Shown here: piece after piece, positions 6,021 through 6,264 of the stretch | Position numbering within the stretch: position 1 is the first letter of the stretch | Layout of the letters: each line of letters starts with the position of its first letter | DNA from: Actinobacteria bacterium UBA3086 | Lineage (GTDB): Bacteria > Actinomycetota > Coriobacteriia > Anaerosomatales > UBA3086 | Direction of reading: 5' to 3' | DNA length: 6,264 bases | Assembly (NCBI GenBank): GCA_002367305.1 | Contig: DFBG01000167.1 | Location: 8,834-15,097, forward strand | Program-made: the position numbers and the translations under genes | Notes under the pieces: generated by a model | The model's database searches: none | What the model saw: only the letters and a program-made list of their open reading frames with translations | What the model was told of the DNA's origin: nothing

Positions 6021-6058
6021 AACCCCCTCTCCATATAACTCATGGTAGAGAGGGGGTC
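6021..6058 (-). promoter_or_regulatory. Strong hairpin holding the ribosome binding site of the zinc-ribbon gene
   Basis: ACCCCCTCTC (6022-6031 on the plus strand) is perfectly complementary to GAGAGGGGGT (6048-6057). On the minus-strand RNA two G-U pairs and one more A-U pair extend the stem to 13 bp with a 12-nt loop. The 3' arm contains GGAGAGGGGG (6023-6032), the best ribosome binding site for ATG 6013. It also lies about 39 nt after the end of the recQ-like gene, so it may double as a terminator for it, although only TTCAT and no proper U-run follows. Confidence 0.6.
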
Positions 6059-6096
6059 TGACATTCAATACGGAACTGCCGCGCGGTGATTAACAG

Positions 6097-6264
6097 CTAC
6101 GCGCCCGCAGCGATCTCGCCCAGGAACGCCTCGGCGTACTTCTTGAGTTTGGCCTTGCCCACGCCGTGGCACGCCAGGAACTCGTCGGGCGTCTCCGGCT
6201 TGCGGGCCGCCATGTCCATGAGCGAGCGGTCCGCGAACACCACGTACGCCGGCACGCGCTGCTC
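6097..6264 (-). CDS. recQ: C-terminal end of an HRDC-domain DNA helicase, probably RecQ
   Basis: Only the last 55 codons plus the TAG stop are visible; the gene enters from the right edge. VPAYVVFADRSLMDMAARKP (residues 4-23 of the visible part) and DEFLACHGVGKAKLKKYAEA (27-46), followed by FLGEI, are a nearly complete HRDC domain, the helical nucleic-acid-binding module at the C-terminus of RecQ helicases, which unwind DNA during recombination repair. Odd point: His in ACHGVG, where PGVG or SGVG is usual. HRDC domains also end some actinobacterial UvrD-like helicases, and without the motor domain these cannot be excluded. The match to the RecQ-style ending GVGxxKLxxYxxxFL favours RecQ. It is 83 nt from the next likely start and functionally unrelated to the liv genes. 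Confidence 0.8.
   Translation of the reverse strand, partial: EQRVPAYVVFADRSLMDMAARKPETPDEFLACHGVGKAKLKKYAEAFLGEIAAGA

Noticed and set aside
6014..6064. Longer N-terminus of the zinc-ribbon protein from the ATG at 6064
   Set aside because: This stretch is mostly the hairpin, has no ribosome binding site before it, and encodes no motif; the protein homology-like part begins after 6013.
1..6264. Mobile elements, CRISPR arrays, tRNA or rRNA genes
   Set aside because: No transposase-like frame, no terminal or direct repeats, no regularly spaced repeats and no tRNA-like cloverleaf were seen on either strand.

Overview
This window is a GC-rich bacterial chromosomal segment in which every recognisable gene lies on the minus strand, so it is best read from the right-hand end to the left. 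The branched-chain amino acid binding protein is a lipoprotein with a clear lipobox. That is usual in cells lacking an outer membrane, where the binding protein is tethered to the cytoplasmic membrane. Together with the GC-rich coding sequence and the protein style, this suggests a high-GC Gram-positive lineage, perhaps Actinomycetota such as Coriobacteriia. The taxonomic guess is inference and is weak.

Layout from right to left. (1) 6264-6097: the C-terminal end of a helicase with an HRDC domain, most likely RecQ, running off the right edge. (2) 6058-6021: a strong GC-rich hairpin whose 3' arm contains the Shine-Dalgarno sequence of the next gene. (3) 6013-5232: two small genes joined by a TGATG stop/start overlap, a cysteine-rich zinc-ribbon-like protein followed by a protein that resembles the DUF6508 family. 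(4) 5231-5118: an intergenic region holding a near-perfect 24-bp palindrome placed over a candidate -10 box, the likely control region of the operon that follows. (5) 5117-1: a five-gene ABC importer operon in the order livK-livH-livM-livG-livF, with livF cut off by the left edge.

The liv genes encode a complete high-affinity importer for branched-chain amino acids or similar amphipathic amino acids. LivK is the membrane-tethered binding protein, LivH and LivM form the transmembrane channel, and LivG and LivF are the two ATPases. livH, livM, livG and livF are tightly coupled: two 2-nt gaps and one 32-nt overlap. livK is separated from livH by a 175-nt structured leader with three inverted repeats, which fits the common need to make much more binding protein than membrane complex.

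I saw no mobile element, CRISPR array, tRNA or rRNA, and no obviously new defence or biosynthetic system. The most unusual items are a roughly 100-residue insertion near the C-terminus of LivH that adds two predicted membrane segments and a cytoplasmic loop, the palindromic operator candidate before livK, the structured livK-livH gap, and the hairpin that sequesters the ribosome binding site of the zinc-ribbon gene.
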